45,005 nt of DNA from an uncultured Flavobacteriaceae bacterium (GCA_905479835.1 CAJQNZ010000019.1:1-45005); one strand, 5' to 3'. Shown: positions 25,319 to 34,899, numbered from the stretch's first letter. Numbers and translations: made by a program. Notes: generated by a model not told the origin, from the letters alone.

Positions 25319-27127
25319 TTAAAACATCTCTTTTGAAGCAGAAATTGTCAACTCTTCTGTATTCATGATGGTTTTTGCCAGTCCTCGCGTTCTTGACATT
25401 TCGTATGTATAGAAAAATTTCATCGTATGAATCTTACTTTCATAAAATTCATTCACTTGAACTCCATTTTCATCTTTAAGGATTTCTTTAGCAGAAGCTG
25501 CTGTTTTTAGCCATTGCCAACCAATAACTATGGTTCCAAAGAAATCCATAAATACAGTTGCATCAGCAAGGAAACGTTCGTAATTTCCTTTCATTGCGTG
25601 CGGCATTAATGTACCGATTACTTTTTGTACCAATCCAAGGTTTTCTAAAAGCGTATTTGCATATGGTTGTAATTCGTCAAAAGCAGAAGCACTCTTTATC
25701 GTTTCTTGAATTTCAACAGCCAACAATTCTAATGCTTTTCCATTTTGAGCCGTAATTTTTCTTCCTAATAAATCCAATGATTGAATTCCTGTTGTACCTT
25801 CATACAAGGCTATAATTCTTATATCTCTATAGTATTGTTGCGGCATAAAATCAAAACAAAAACCATATCCTCCCAAAATTTGGATAGCATTACTTGTTGA
25901 TTCTATACCTTTTTCTGCTGAGTATGTTTTCGAAATTGGCGTTAATAATTCTAATAACAAATGATACTTTTCTCGCTCTTCTTCTGTAGTGCTTGAAATT
26001 TCTTTGTCACAATAATTTGCTGTCTGTAACGTCAAACTCAATGAACCTTCCACAATTGCTTTTTGACTAAACAACAACCTTTTTATGTCTGGATGATTGA
26101 TAATTAAGGTTTGCCCTTCGTCTGTGTTTTTTTGACCAGAACTGTTTAATTTTCTTCCTTGCGGTCTTTCATTTGCATATTTTAATGAAGAATAATATGC
26201 TGCTGATGCAATTGCTGTTCCCATTCTTCCAGTTGCAATTCGCGCTTCGTTCATCATTTGAAACATATAGGATAACCCTTTATTTGCTTCACCAACTAGC
26301 CAACCTCTACAGTCATCATTGTCACCAAAAACAATATGAGTAGTACAATATCCTTTTTGACCCATTTTTTCAAATTCACCAACAATTGCTGCATCATTAT
26401 AGGTTAGTTCGTCATTTTCTATCGGACGGTTTTTTGGCACAACAAATAAAGAAACTCCTTTTGTTCCATTTGGAGCGCCATCAATACGTGCTAAAACTAA
26501 ATGCACAAAATTGCTTGAAAATTGATGATCTCCTGAAGAAATAAATATTTTTTGTCCTTTGATTAAATGATAGTCTTCATCTGTTGGTGTTGCAGAAGTA
26601 GCAACATCAGAAAGTGAACTTCCTGCTTGTGGTTCTGTTAAGCACATTGTTCCTCCCCAAGTCAAGTCGAGCATATTTGGAACATATGTATCTTTTAATT
26701 TCTGACTTGCAAATGAAAGAATCAAGTTTGCAGAACCTGCGGTTAAGCCAAAATATCCTGGAACATGGTTGTTTGCTGCTTCCATAATAAAATATGCAGC
26801 GTGAAAAAACATGGAAGGTAATTGCATTCCTCCATCATCATAATCAAAACCAGCACCTACAACTCCTAGTTCTCCTCCACCTTTTATGATGTGTTCAAAT
26901 TGTGGATGCACATTTATTTTACCATCTTTAAAATAGGATGGTTTTTCATCCATTTCCTTGATAAATGGAAATAAAGTGGTGTCAGAAAAAGTTTTAATGG
27001 AATCGATAAAAATATCTAAAGAGGTTTTGTCATAGTCTGCAAAACGTTCTTTGGTTAATAATTCTTCAGCTTGATGCACATTATATAATAAGAATTTTAA
27101 TGTGTCTATGGATACGTATTCGTTCAT
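25319..27127 (-). CDS. Acyl-CoA dehydrogenase, long form with C-terminal domain
   Basis: 602-residue FAD acyl-CoA dehydrogenase of the DmdC/FadE-like long class. It has an N-terminal cap (MNEYVSIDTLKFLLYNVHQA), the core motif CLTEPQAGSSLSDVATSA, KIFISSGDHQFSSNFVHLVL, the helical C-terminal core with the catalytic glutamate near E443 (IALYEGTTGIQSLDLLGRKI), and an extra domain from about residue 475. It oxidises acyl-CoA to enoyl-CoA at the start of beta-oxidation. It is the first gene of the leftward acyl-CoA cluster and is separated from the next gene by repeats. ATG 27127. Confidence 0.93.
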   Translation of the reverse strand: MNEYVSIDTLKFLLYNVHQAEELLTKERFADYDKTSLDIFIDSIKTFSDTTLFPFIKEMDEKPSYFKDGKINVHPQFEHIIKGGGELGVVGAGFDYDDGGMQLPSMFFHAAYFIMEAANNHVPGYFGLTAGSANLILSFASQKLKDTYVPNMLDLTWGGTMCLTEPQAGSSLSDVATSATPTDEDYHLIKGQKIFISSGDHQFSSNFVHLVLARIDGAPNGTKGVSLFVVPKNRPIENDELTYNDAAIVGEFEKMGQKGYCTTHIVFGDNDDCRGWLVGEANKGLSYMFQMMNEARIATGRMGTAIASAAYYSSLKYANERPQGRKLNSSGQKNTDEGQTLIINHPDIKRLLFSQKAIVEGSLSLTLQTANYCDKEISSTTEEEREKYHLLLELLTPISKTYSAEKGIESTSNAIQILGGYGFCFDFMPQQYYRDIRIIALYEGTTGIQSLDLLGRKITAQNGKALELLAVEIQETIKSASAFDELQPYANTLLENLGLVQKVIGTLMPHAMKGNYERFLADATVFMDFFGTIVIGWQWLKTAASAKEILKDENGVQVNEFYESKIHTMKFFYTYEMSRTRGLAKTIMNTEELTISASKEMF

Positions 27128-27192
27128 ATTTAGATTTTAAAAGCATAAATATACTTTTTAATCTAATGGTAGCCTAATGAAATTGGTTTGAA

Positions 27193-29247
27193 CTAACTTA
27201 CACTCTCTCCATTTTCTACATCCTTTTCAGGTTCAATGAATGCTAGTTTTCCGTCTGTAGTATCTGTCATTAAAATCATTCCTTGACTTTCAACTCCACG
27301 CAACGTTCTAGGCGCAAGATTCAACAACACACTTACTCGCTGACCTATAATTTCTTCTGGTTTGAAACTCTCAGCAATTCCACTGACAATTGTTCTTGTG
27401 TCAATCCCAACATCTACTTTTAATTTCAATAACTTCTTAGTTTTAGGAACTTTCTCTGCTTCCAAAATGGTACCAATTCTAATGTCCAATTTTGTAAAAT
27501 CATCAAATTCAATAGTTTCTTTCTGTGGCTCGACTGTTTTCTTTTCTTGTTCGTTGGCTACTTTTGTTGCTTCAAGACGATCTAATTGAATCTGAATATC
27601 TTTATCTTCAATTTTGGCAAATAACAATTCAGCCTTACCTATTTGATGATTGGAAAGTAATAAATCTGTTTTGTCAGAAACATCTTTCCATGAGTTCTCG
27701 ACTGCGCTAGAATGGACATTAAGAATCTCTTTCAACTTATTAGAAGTAAAAGGTAAAAAAGGTTCTGAAAGAACAGAAAGTGCCGTTGCAATCTGAAGAG
27801 CGACATACATTACTGTTTTTACTCTTTCTTCATCTGCTTTTATAACTTTCCAAGGCTCTTCATCAGCCAAATATTTATTTCCTAACCTTGCTAGATTCAT
27901 TAATTCCATCATCGCTTCTCTGAACCTATAGCGTTCTACCGAATTGGAAATACTACTTGGAAACTGTTTTACTTTTTCTAATGTTTCTAGATCAACATCA
28001 GAATATTCATTTGGAACAGGAACAATTCCATCATAGTACTTATTGGTCAAGACCACTACTCTATTGATAAAATTTCCAAAAATTGCAACCAACTCACTAT
28101 TATTTCGCGTCTGGAAATCTTTCCATGTAAAATCGTTGTCTTTAGTTTCAGGAGCATTAGCAGTTAAAGCATATCGCAACACATCTTGTTTATCAGGAAA
28201 ATCTTCCAAATATTCATGCAACCAAACTGCCCAATTTCTTGATGTTGAAATTTTATTTCCTTCTAAATTTAAAAACTCATTTGCAGGAACATTCTCTGGC
28301 AAAATATAACTTCCTTCTGCTTTTAACATCGCTGGAAAAATAATACAGTGAAAAACGATGTTGTCTTTTCCTATAAAATGAATCAATTTTGTGTCTTTAT
28401 CTTTCCAATAAGGCTCCCAATCCTTTCCTTTTTCTGCTGCCCATTCTTTGGTAGAAGAAATATATCCTATAGGAGCGTCAAACCATACATATAAAACTTT
28501 CCCTTCTACTCCTTCTGCTGGAACTGGAATTCCCCAATCTAAATCTCTCGTTACAGCTCTTGGTCTTAATCCGTCATCTAACCAAGACTTTACTTGTCCT
28601 AGCACATTCGTTTTCCAATCATGTTTATGTCCTTCTACAATCCATTCTCTTAACCAAGTTTCATATTTATCAAGTGGTAAAAACCAATGTTTGGTCTCTT
28701 TTGTGGTCGGAACATTTCCTGTAATTGCCGATTTTGGATTGATTAAATCTGTTGCGTTATGACTCGTTCCACAGTTTTCACATTGATCACCATAACTTTC
28801 TTCAAATCCGCATTTGGGACAGGTACCTACAACAAATCTATCTGCTAGAAATTGATTTGCCTCTTCGTCATATAATTGCTCTGAAACCTCTTCGATAAAT
28901 TCATTTTTCTCATTCAGTTCTTTAAAAAATTCTGAAGCAGTATCATGATGAATCTTTGCTGAAGTACGTGAATAATTATCAAAAGTAATTCCAAATTCTG
29001 AAAAAGAACTCTTAATAATTTCATGATATTTATCCACTACTTGTTGAGGTGTAACACCTTCTTTTTTGGCCTTTAAAGTGATCGGTACACCATGCTCATC
29101 TGAACCACATACAAATGCAACATCATTGCCTTTTAATCTTAAATAACGTGCGTAAATATCCGCAGGAACGTAAACTCCTGCTAAATGGCCAATATGAACT
29201 GGACCGTTAGTATACGGTAATGCTGCGGTAATTGTATATCTGCTCAA
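27193..29247 (-). CDS. metG: Methionyl-tRNA synthetase
   Basis: 684-residue class I aminoacyl-tRNA synthetase charging tRNA-Met. The HIGH motif is HIGH at 18-21 ([12 protein letters not shown]). A zinc-binding knuckle [18 protein letters not shown] and the KMSKS-equivalent [10 protein letters not shown] are present. The C-terminal tRNA-binding OB domain is at about 575-684 ([18 protein letters not shown]). No ATG is available at the 5' end: upstream in frame is a TAA at 29266-29268, then ATT, then TTG 29247, where [12 protein letters not shown] begins. TTG is therefore the likely start. Residues of about 510-519 are the product of an interspersed repeat (HSSAVENS). Its position after the anticodon-binding helices, in a linker, would tolerate an insert. 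Confidence 0.95.
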   Translation of the reverse strand: MSRYTITAALPYTNGPVHIGHLAGVYVPADIYARYLRLKGNDVAFVCGSDEHGVPITLKAKKEGVTPQQVVDKYHEIIKSSFSEFGITFDNYSRTSAKIHHDTASEFFKELNEKNEFIEEVSEQLYDEEANQFLADRFVVGTCPKCGFEESYGDQCENCGTSHNATDLINPKSAITGNVPTTKETKHWFLPLDKYETWLREWIVEGHKHDWKTNVLGQVKSWLDDGLRPRAVTRDLDWGIPVPAEGVEGKVLYVWFDAPIGYISSTKEWAAEKGKDWEPYWKDKDTKLIHFIGKDNIVFHCIIFPAMLKAEGSYILPENVPANEFLNLEGNKISTSRNWAVWLHEYLEDFPDKQDVLRYALTANAPETKDNDFTWKDFQTRNNSELVAIFGNFINRVVVLTNKYYDGIVPVPNEYSDVDLETLEKVKQFPSSISNSVERYRFREAMMELMNLARLGNKYLADEEPWKVIKADEERVKTVMYVALQIATALSVLSEPFLPFTSNKLKEILNVHSSAVENSWKDVSDKTDLLLSNHQIGKAELLFAKIEDKDIQIQLDRLEATKVANEQEKKTVEPQKETIEFDDFTKLDIRIGTILEAEKVPKTKKLLKLKVDVGIDTRTIVSGIAESFKPEEIIGQRVSVLLNLAPRTLRGVESQGMILMTDTTDGKLAFIEPEKDVENGESVS
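27693..27718. repeat. Short palindromic repeat inside metG
   Basis: AGTTCTCGACTGCGCTAGAA followed by TGGACA; on the coding strand it translates in frame to HSSAVENS. It differs from the intergenic consensus mainly by CTAGAA instead of CTCGAA. Confidence 0.85.
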
Positions 29248-29268
29248 AAAATAATCTTTTTTAATTTA

Positions 29269-29352
29269 ACTTCTCGACTGTGCTCGAAGAGACATTGTAC
29301 TTTTCAGGTCGAGCTTTTCGGCTTCGCTCAAGATAAACTAAAGTCGAGACCT
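29269..29352. repeat. Cluster of short palindromic repeats between metG and the LD-carboxypeptidase gene
   Basis: 29269-29294 reads CTTCTCGACTGTGCTCGAAG then AGACA. A rearranged second part follows at about 29306-29352 (AGGTCGAGCTTTTCGGCTTC, then AAGTCGAGACCT), which can fold on itself. It fills the divergent region of the two genes. Confidence 0.7.
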
Positions 29353-29427
29353 AATAATTTATACAACAAAAATAATCATTCCATATCAGATGATTTCATT
29401 TGAAGATTAATTTCTTTACATTTGAGT

Positions 29428-30324
29428 ATGATTACACCTGATTTTTTACAAAAAGGCGATACGGTTGCCATTGTTTCAACTGCTAGAAAAATTTCTTTAG
29501 AAGAAATAATTCCTGCGATAGGTTTATTAGAATCATGGGGATTGAATGCAACCATAGGAAGTACTATCGGTCTTTCTGAAAATCAATATGCGGGTAATGA
29601 TAAGGAACGTACTGATGACTTTCAAGCTATGCTTGACAACGATGAAATAAAAGCCATATGGTGTGCTCGAGGAGGATATGGAACGGTTCGGATTATTGAC
29701 CAACTCAATTTTACTCGTTTTCTCCAAAATCCTAAATGGATTATTGGGTATTCTGATGTGACTGTTTTACACTCGCATATCCATACTAATGGTGTTGCGT
29801 CTCTACATGCAACAATGCCTGTAAATGTGTTGAAAAACACCAAAAAATCGATAAATTCATTAAAAAATGCTCTTTTTGGACTTAAAATAGATGAAAAAGT
29901 GCGTTTTTCTAAGAAAAATAAATTTGGAATAGGTCGCGGAAAATTGGTCGGTGGAAATTTATCCATTTTATATAGTTTATTGGGCAGCAAATCTTCTATT
30001 GATACGGATGGTAAAATTCTGTTTATAGAGGATTTAGATGAATATATATACCATATCGATCGCATGATGATGGCATTAAAAAGAAGTGGTTATTTTGATA
30101 ATTTACAAGGATTAATTATCGGTGGAATGACACAAATGCATGACAATAGAATACCGTTTGGAAAAACAACCAAAGAAATAATTTTGGATACTGTTTCTGA
30201 ATATAATTTTCCTGTCTGTTTTAAACTTCCTGCAGGACATCTAGATGATAATAGAACGTTGTTGCTTGGTGCTGAAGTTGAATTGGAAGTTACTGAGAAT
30301 GAATCAATGGTTCGGTATAAATAA
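29428..30324 (+). CDS. LD-carboxypeptidase (peptidase S66, LdcA/MccF family)
   Basis: 298-residue serine peptidase that trims D-alanine from murein tetrapeptides during peptidoglycan recycling; some relatives instead cleave microcin C. The S66 triad is visible: S109 in IIGYSDVTVLHSH, E201 in FIEDLDEYIYHIDRM, and H271 in LPAGHLDDN. The preceding CARGGYGTVRII motif (79-90) is typical. The start is ATG 29428 (MITPDFLQKG), two codons after an in-frame TTG. There is no signal peptide, so it is cytoplasmic, consistent with recycling. It is followed by yraN after a long repeat. Confidence 0.93.
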   Translation: MITPDFLQKGDTVAIVSTARKISLEEIIPAIGLLESWGLNATIGSTIGLSENQYAGNDKERTDDFQAMLDNDEIKAIWCARGGYGTVRIIDQLNFTRFLQNPKWIIGYSDVTVLHSHIHTNGVASLHATMPVNVLKNTKKSINSLKNALFGLKIDEKVRFSKKNKFGIGRGKLVGGNLSILYSLLGSKSSIDTDGKILFIEDLDEYIYHIDRMMMALKRSGYFDNLQGLIIGGMTQMHDNRIPFGKTTKEIILDTVSEYNFPVCFKLPAGHLDDNRTLLLGAEVELEVTENESMVRYK

Positions 30325-30360
30325 TCTTTTGTGAATCTATATTAAAAATCATTCTCAAAA

Positions 30361-30477
30361 TGTCAGTTCTAGTGATTGTTGACAAAAAAATGTGTCAAGA
30401 ACTAATTAAATAATTGAAATTCTTATTCTCGATACAAATTTTACTCATTTCATTCATAAAATTCACTCGAATTGACA
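30361..30477. repeat. Long interspersed palindromic repeat (117 bp), best-preserved copy
   Basis: The left end TGTCAGTTCTAGTGA (30361-30375) is the inverted complement of the right end TCACTCGAATTGACA (30463-30477) at 13 of 15 positions. An inner inverted repeat pairs GTCAAGAAC with TTCTTATTCTCGATAC only loosely. It occurs between the LD-carboxypeptidase and yraN genes. No open frame of note lies inside, so it is MITE-like. Confidence 0.8.
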
Positions 30478-30520
30478 GAGTTTATAAATAATACAATTAC
30501 CTCTTTCGAGGAAAATAAAT

Positions 30521-30880
30521 ATGGCGCAACACAACGAACTAGGAAATAAAGGTGAACAAATAGCAATTGACTATTTGATAGAAAAAGGTTATACAATTCT
30601 TGATAAAAATTGGCGCTATCTAAAGGCTGAAATAGATATTATTGTTCAAAAAGAAAATATACTTGCTGTTGTAGAAGTAAAAACACGTTCTAGTGATTAT
30701 TTTGGAAATCCACAAGATTTTGTCAATTCAAAAAAAATCCAATTAATGGTTTCTGCTATAAATGAATATGTGATTTCTAAAGATCTTGATGTCGAAGTAA
30801 GATTTGACATCATTGCAATTATCAAAACAGATGCAAAAGAAAAAATTGAGCATCTGAAAGACGCTTTTTTATACTTTTAG
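30521..30880 (+). CDS. yraN: YraN family protein (UPF0102, predicted nuclease fold)
   Basis: 119-residue protein of the UPF0102 group. It has the PD-(D/E)xK-like core: E37-I-D39 in YLKAEIDIIVQKEN and E52-V-K54 in AVVEVKTRSS. The N-terminus HNELGNKGEQIAIDYLIEKG matches the family. Predicted Holliday-junction-resolvase-like fold; the biological role is unproven. An AGGA sequence lies 10-13 bases before the ATG. Its stop overlaps the stop of the convergent redoxin gene by 4 bases. Confidence 0.9.
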   Translation: MAQHNELGNKGEQIAIDYLIEKGYTILDKNWRYLKAEIDIIVQKENILAVVEVKTRSSDYFGNPQDFVNSKKIQLMVSAINEYVISKDLDVEVRFDIIAIIKTDAKEKIEHLKDAFLYF

Positions 30881-31368
30881 TTTAAGACTTTTAGGATTTC
30901 TGCTTCTATGGTCTTATCAATTGTCTGAGAACTTCCTTCATATAAAAAAGAAACTACTCCATACTTGTCGATAATACAATGGGAAGGATATCTCCTCATC
31001 GTATTGTACTCTCGTAGCATTTCATAGGAACTATACATGATCTCGTAATTGAAATCAACTTTTCGAGCAAACTTCTTTAACGTTCTTTTATCATTCGGTG
31101 CTGGAGCAATAAAAACTATATCGGTTCTGTTTTTATATTTCTCAACGAGTCTATTTACTTTTGGTATTTCTTGAAGACAAGGAGCACATTCTTTAAACCA
31201 CATTTTTATAACTACAACTTTCCCTTTATAATCATCTAGAGTGCTTTTCTCACCTTCTAAATTGTATAAACTAAAGTCTGGTGCTTTCAATCCTTCTTGC
31301 ACTGTCTGAGCTCCAATATTATTGATTGCTAAAACAAAAACAAGACAGGAAAAAATGATTCTATTCAT
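30877..31368 (-). CDS. TlpA-like thiol-disulfide redoxin, secreted
   Basis: 163-residue thioredoxin-fold protein. The start is taken at ATG 31368, because MNRIIFSCLVFVLAINNIGAQ is a clear signal peptide and the ATG overlaps the upstream stop (ATGAATAG, 8 bases). The AhpC/TSA-TlpA fold starts at KAPDFSLYNLEGEKSTL, and the redox site is C61-A-P-C64 in WFKECAPCLQEIP. The cis-proline region is RRYPSHCII. Periplasmic reductase role by family; the partner is unknown. A longer reading from 31428 would overlap the upstream gene by 68 bases and is less likely. Coupled to a second TlpA-type gene. Confidence 0.88.
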   Translation of the reverse strand: MNRIIFSCLVFVLAINNIGAQTVQEGLKAPDFSLYNLEGEKSTLDDYKGKVVVIKMWFKECAPCLQEIPKVNRLVEKYKNRTDIVFIAPAPNDKRTLKKFARKVDFNYEIMYSSYEMLREYNTMRRYPSHCIIDKYGVVSFLYEGSSQTIDKTIEAEILKVLN

Positions 31369-32740
31369 CCCCGTTTTCATCTTCATCTTCCGCTTCTTTT
31401 TTATCTTTAAATAACTCTTGAACATCAACTAGATCTTCAGGTTTTGCAATTATCTTCTTGTCTTTATCAAGAACAAAATATGTAGGTGTTGAATGCACAT
31501 CATAATCTCTGGCAATTTCATTTTCCCATTTATTCAATCCCAATACATTTATCCAATCTGGAAAATCCTGCGTATGATGATCAAATCCAAATCTGTCATC
31601 TTCCAATGCTATTGCGATTACTTTTAAATCTTCCTTTTCTTTCACAAACTCATATAATTGAGGAATATCCTTTAAGCAATGTGAACATGTTGTGCTCCAG
31701 AAAGTAACTATGTAATTCTCGGCTTCTGTTAATTGCAATAAATATTTTGCTTCTCCATTTTCTTCCAATGAGAAATTTGGAGCAACACTTCCTATTGCTG
31801 TTTTTAACATATCATTTACTGTGCTTAAAAACTTGGCGCTTTTAAGTCCTTCTGGTAATTTACTATAATAATTTTCTTTAACATATTTGACCAATTCAAG
31901 GTTTTCTTGACCTGCTAATGCATATAACAACGAACTCAAAATTTCGCTTTTAATCAAGTCATTACCTCCTATTACAGTCATCAATTCACCAATAGATTTT
32001 TTTCTTAAATTCTGTTGTGTTTCAGCATCTTCAGAACTGTTTATATAAAAAACATATTCCATTGACTTGTCAACAAGCAATGAAGAATTCATAAGTTTTT
32101 CATTATTAAAATCTACATTGTCAAAAAAATGCGATTCCATATTTTTCAAATATTCATCCGCTGAAGTTGCCAATTCTGGACTGTTGAATTTCTTATTGGT
32201 TTTAATGAATTCTTGCGCCAATTTTCCTGTTGCCTCTTTTTCAAAATAATCTTGAATACTTATCAATTTTTTAAGCCTTTTTTGATACATTTTTTCTAAT
32301 CCATTCGTAGGAGTTGCAGAATTGATATTAGCAATCTGAACTGAATCTAATTTTAATTGATGAGATTGAATAGAATTTAAGTAGGACTGATACAATTTAT
32401 TTTCTTCAGATACTGCAAATACTGCTGATTCTTCTGGTGAACTTGCATCAAAGGTTACATCGATAGCTTCTTGATTGTATATCACATCAAAATATCCTCC
32501 GTTTTCATTGTCGTAAAACAAGCGATACATTCCAGACTCGCTATTTTCAGGAATTACAAAATTAAATTCGTCATTTTCCAAAGTTGTATTGGCAACATAT
32601 TGCTGTTTTGCACCATTCAACTTGTATAACATCATCCATTTGTATCCATTGTTTGGAGTTATTTTAACTTTTAAAGAATCTTGAGCATGTATCGAGATTG
32701 ATACTAGAAATAAACACGCTAAGGCTATATTTTTCATCAT
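31361..32740 (-). CDS. TlpA family protein disulfide reductase with N-terminal DUF4369-like region
   Basis: 459-residue periplasmic protein. The signal peptide is MMKNIALACLFLVSISIHAQ (two adjacent ATGs at 32740 and 32737). Residues of about 22-300 are a beta-rich start and a long helical region typical of Bacteroidota TlpA-like proteins. The thioredoxin domain lies at about 315-440 with redox motif C352-S-H-C355 in FWSTTCSHCLKDIP and a cis-proline at VHSTPTYFVL. The acidic tail is EAEDEDENGDE. It is co-transcribed with the shorter redoxin just downstream, forming a pair of probable thiol-disulfide partners. Confidence 0.88.
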   Translation of the reverse strand: MMKNIALACLFLVSISIHAQDSLKVKITPNNGYKWMMLYKLNGAKQQYVANTTLENDEFNFVIPENSESGMYRLFYDNENGGYFDVIYNQEAIDVTFDASSPEESAVFAVSEENKLYQSYLNSIQSHQLKLDSVQIANINSATPTNGLEKMYQKRLKKLISIQDYFEKEATGKLAQEFIKTNKKFNSPELATSADEYLKNMESHFFDNVDFNNEKLMNSSLLVDKSMEYVFYINSSEDAETQQNLRKKSIGELMTVIGGNDLIKSEILSSLLYALAGQENLELVKYVKENYYSKLPEGLKSAKFLSTVNDMLKTAIGSVAPNFSLEENGEAKYLLQLTEAENYIVTFWSTTCSHCLKDIPQLYEFVKEKEDLKVIAIALEDDRFGFDHHTQDFPDWINVLGLNKWENEIARDYDVHSTPTYFVLDKDKKIIAKPEDLVDVQELFKDKKEAEDEDENGDE

Positions 32741-32823
32741 TTGGTTTCGTTTTCTTATTACATTTCAACAATTAAGCCAAAAATACAGTTTAATTGATTA
32801 TTTTTCCAATAAATTTTTCCAAA

Positions 32824-33618
32824 ATGAATTTAAAAAACAAAGTTATCTGGATAACTGGCGCTTCATCTGGCATTGGTAAATCACTGTCTATTGAACTCTC
32901 TAAATATGACACAAAATTAATCCTTTCGTCACGCGATTCTGAAACTTTAACAAAAGTGAAGCATCAATGTACCAATACAGAAAATATTAAAATTCTAACT
33001 CTAGACCTACAGGAGTATTCAACTATGGAAGAAAAAGTTTCTAAAGCAATTTCTCTTTTTGGGCATATAGACATTCTTGTTAATAATGGAGGTATCAGTC
33101 AAAGAGCATTAGCTGTTGATACTGCACTTGATGTTGATAAGCGCATTATGGACATTAATTTTATGGGAACGCTTGCCTTAACCAAGGCCTTATTACCTCA
33201 TTTTATTGAACGTAATTCTGGCCATTATGTAACGGTTACGAGTGTTGTTGGGAAAGTTGCAACACCGCTACGTTCAACTTATTCTGCGTCCAAGCATGCG
33301 CTTCATGGTTTTTTTGACAGTCTACGTGCAGAAGTGCACAAGCACAATATTGCTGTGACTTTAATTCTTCCAGGATATGTGCAAACCAATGTTTCTATGA
33401 ATGCTGTTACAGGTGACGGAAGTAAACAGAACTCTATGGACGTTGCTACTGCCAATGGTGTTCCTGCAGACGTATTTGCAAAGAAAATGATACGTGTGAT
33501 TCAAAAAAGAAAAAATGAGGCTGTAATCGGTGGATTTAAAGAAGTAGGGAGTGTCTTTTTAAAACGAATTTCTACAAGGTTGTTGGCGAAGTTGGTAAGG
33601 AATGTGAATGTGACTTAA
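32824..33618 (+). CDS. SDR family oxidoreductase
   Basis: 264-residue classical short-chain dehydrogenase. The cofactor motif is TGASSGIG (11-18), with NNGG at 87-90, and the catalytic set S140, Y153, K157 (SVVG ... YSASK). The C-terminal half includes LPGYVQTNVSMNAVTG and a basic end typical of DHRS7B-like SDRs of Bacteroidota. The start is ATG 32824 (MNLKNKVIWITG); upstream in frame is only a TTG. It stands alone between two leftward genes, and the substrate is unknown. Confidence 0.9.
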   Translation: MNLKNKVIWITGASSGIGKSLSIELSKYDTKLILSSRDSETLTKVKHQCTNTENIKILTLDLQEYSTMEEKVSKAISLFGHIDILVNNGGISQRALAVDTALDVDKRIMDINFMGTLALTKALLPHFIERNSGHYVTVTSVVGKVATPLRSTYSASKHALHGFFDSLRAEVHKHNIAVTLILPGYVQTNVSMNAVTGDGSKQNSMDVATANGVPADVFAKKMIRVIQKRKNEAVIGGFKEVGSVFLKRISTRLLAKLVRNVNVT

Positions 33619-33624
33619 GATAAA

Positions 33625-34323
33625 TTAATACTCATTAATTAAAAGAATTAATTCTTGAGCTTGTTTAATATTCTCATTAATTTTTGGCATTTGATATTCA
33701 AAATAAGAGACTTGCCAGTTTACAAGTGATTTTAATTTTCCATTCTCTAATTCATCTAATACTTCTTTTGGATCAACAAGAAAATCTTTTTTATGATTCA
33801 ACATTAAAAGTAATGGACCTTCTATATGATCTGAAATGAAGTTTGCATGAAATTCAGTCCTATTATTGTATTCTGAACAATTAGTCATATAATAAGTTTG
33901 TAGTTTTTTACTTATTTTATCATTCACAATATGTTTAATAATTCCAGATTCAATCATTTTATTATAAGACATACCAAAATTCTTAGGATTAAGATTTCTA
34001 GATAAAGAAATGAGTAAACGAGATAAATCAACTTCCTCATATCTTTCATCACTTATTTTATTAAGATAATCTGTCCAATTTCGCATTTGAGAAATATCAC
34101 TATTAAAATGGATGATGTCCGATTCAAGTTCAGTTTTAATCTGTTCAAAATAGTTTGTCACTTCATTTTCTTCTAATCTATTTTCATTCCAGTTGTTAAT
34201 ATATAATGCAATTAGAATACCAATCACGACAAGAATAATTTCTCCAAAAGCATATTTAAAGTACTCTCCGGTTTTGTTTCCAGAAAGTAAATTCTGTCTA
34301 ATTTTTCTAAAGAATTTTATCAT
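33625..34323 (-). CDS. DUF6090 family membrane protein
   Basis: 232-residue protein with the DUF6090 hallmark: a basic start MIKFFRKIRQNLLSGNKTGE, then a single transmembrane segment at about 26-45 (FGEIILVVIGILIALYINNW), followed by the conserved NEN. The rest is a helical soluble domain, probably periplasmic. Family members occur in many copies in flavobacterial genomes and their function is unknown. It converges on the SDR gene with only 6 bases between, and has no operon partner. Confidence 0.85.
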   Translation of the reverse strand: MIKFFRKIRQNLLSGNKTGEYFKYAFGEIILVVIGILIALYINNWNENRLEENEVTNYFEQIKTELESDIIHFNSDISQMRNWTDYLNKISDERYEEVDLSRLLISLSRNLNPKNFGMSYNKMIESGIIKHIVNDKISKKLQTYYMTNCSEYNNRTEFHANFISDHIEGPLLLMLNHKKDFLVDPKEVLDELENGKLKSLVNWQVSYFEYQMPKINENIKQAQELILLINEY

Positions 34324-34357
34324 TTTTTATATATTTAGCAAAACACTGAACTAATTC

Positions 34358-34711
34358 TTATATCAACTCTTTCTCCGTAAAATACTGTACAATGGCTTCT
34401 TTCATCAGGACGCTTTGTTCTCCAGGTTTCAACGTTGGTAATTCTTCTTTTACAATATAGTGAGGCCAACCATCATCGTCAAAAAAATCAAACTCATAAT
34501 ATCCATAAGGCTCCAACAAGCGACATATCGCAATATGCATCAAGTTCAATTTATCATCTTTTTTAAACCTTTTAAAAGGATCTCCTAGTTCTTGAACGCC
34601 TATCAAATAAATAATCGCATCCAAGTTCAATTCATCTCCCTCAGCAAATTTATCTGAAATGATTTTTACTAATAATTGCCACTGTTCTTTTAAGTTCTGC
34701 TCTCCTATCAT
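34358..34711 (-). CDS. Conserved flavobacterial hypothetical protein
   Basis: 117-residue soluble acidic protein, function unknown. Notable stretches are LDAIIYLIGVQELGDPFKRF, LMHIAICRLLEPYGYYEF and a DDDGWPHY motif. No signal peptide or membrane segment. I recognise it only as a protein conserved in Flavobacteriia and give no function. It precedes the DUF6090 gene by 34 bases and may share its transcript. Confidence 0.75.
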   Translation of the reverse strand: MIGEQNLKEQWQLLVKIISDKFAEGDELNLDAIIYLIGVQELGDPFKRFKKDDKLNLMHIAICRLLEPYGYYEFDFFDDDGWPHYIVKEELPTLKPGEQSVLMKEAIVQYFTEKELI

Positions 34712-34776
34712 AATTGCAAAAATAGGCTTTTTTAATTATTAATATTTCTTAGATCAGAGTCGAAAGTTTAAAAAAT

Positions 34777-34802
34777 AATTCTCGATTGCGCTCGAACTGA
34801 CC
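34777..34802. repeat. Short palindromic repeat copy
   Basis: AATTCTCGATTGCGCTCGAA followed by CTGACC: the same 26-base element, one or two substitutions from the consensus. It lies between the conserved hypothetical gene and cvpA, in the divergent region. Confidence 0.8.
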
Positions 34803-34899
34803 AAACTTTATGTATTAATAAGTATGTGAATTATCAAACTTATTATATTTATTGAATTGTTAATTTGATTTTTCTATTTTTACACAAATTATTATTCCC

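Noticed and set aside
25127..25336. A 69-codon open frame containing SSSAVENY
   Set aside because: It is made of repeat sequence in an intergenic gap and has no coding signal. It shows how the repeat reads in frame but is not a gene.
29417..29424. Perfect TACATTTG box before the LD-carboxypeptidase gene
   Set aside because: Only 3 bases from the ATG, so transcription would start inside the coding sequence unless it starts exactly at the ATG.
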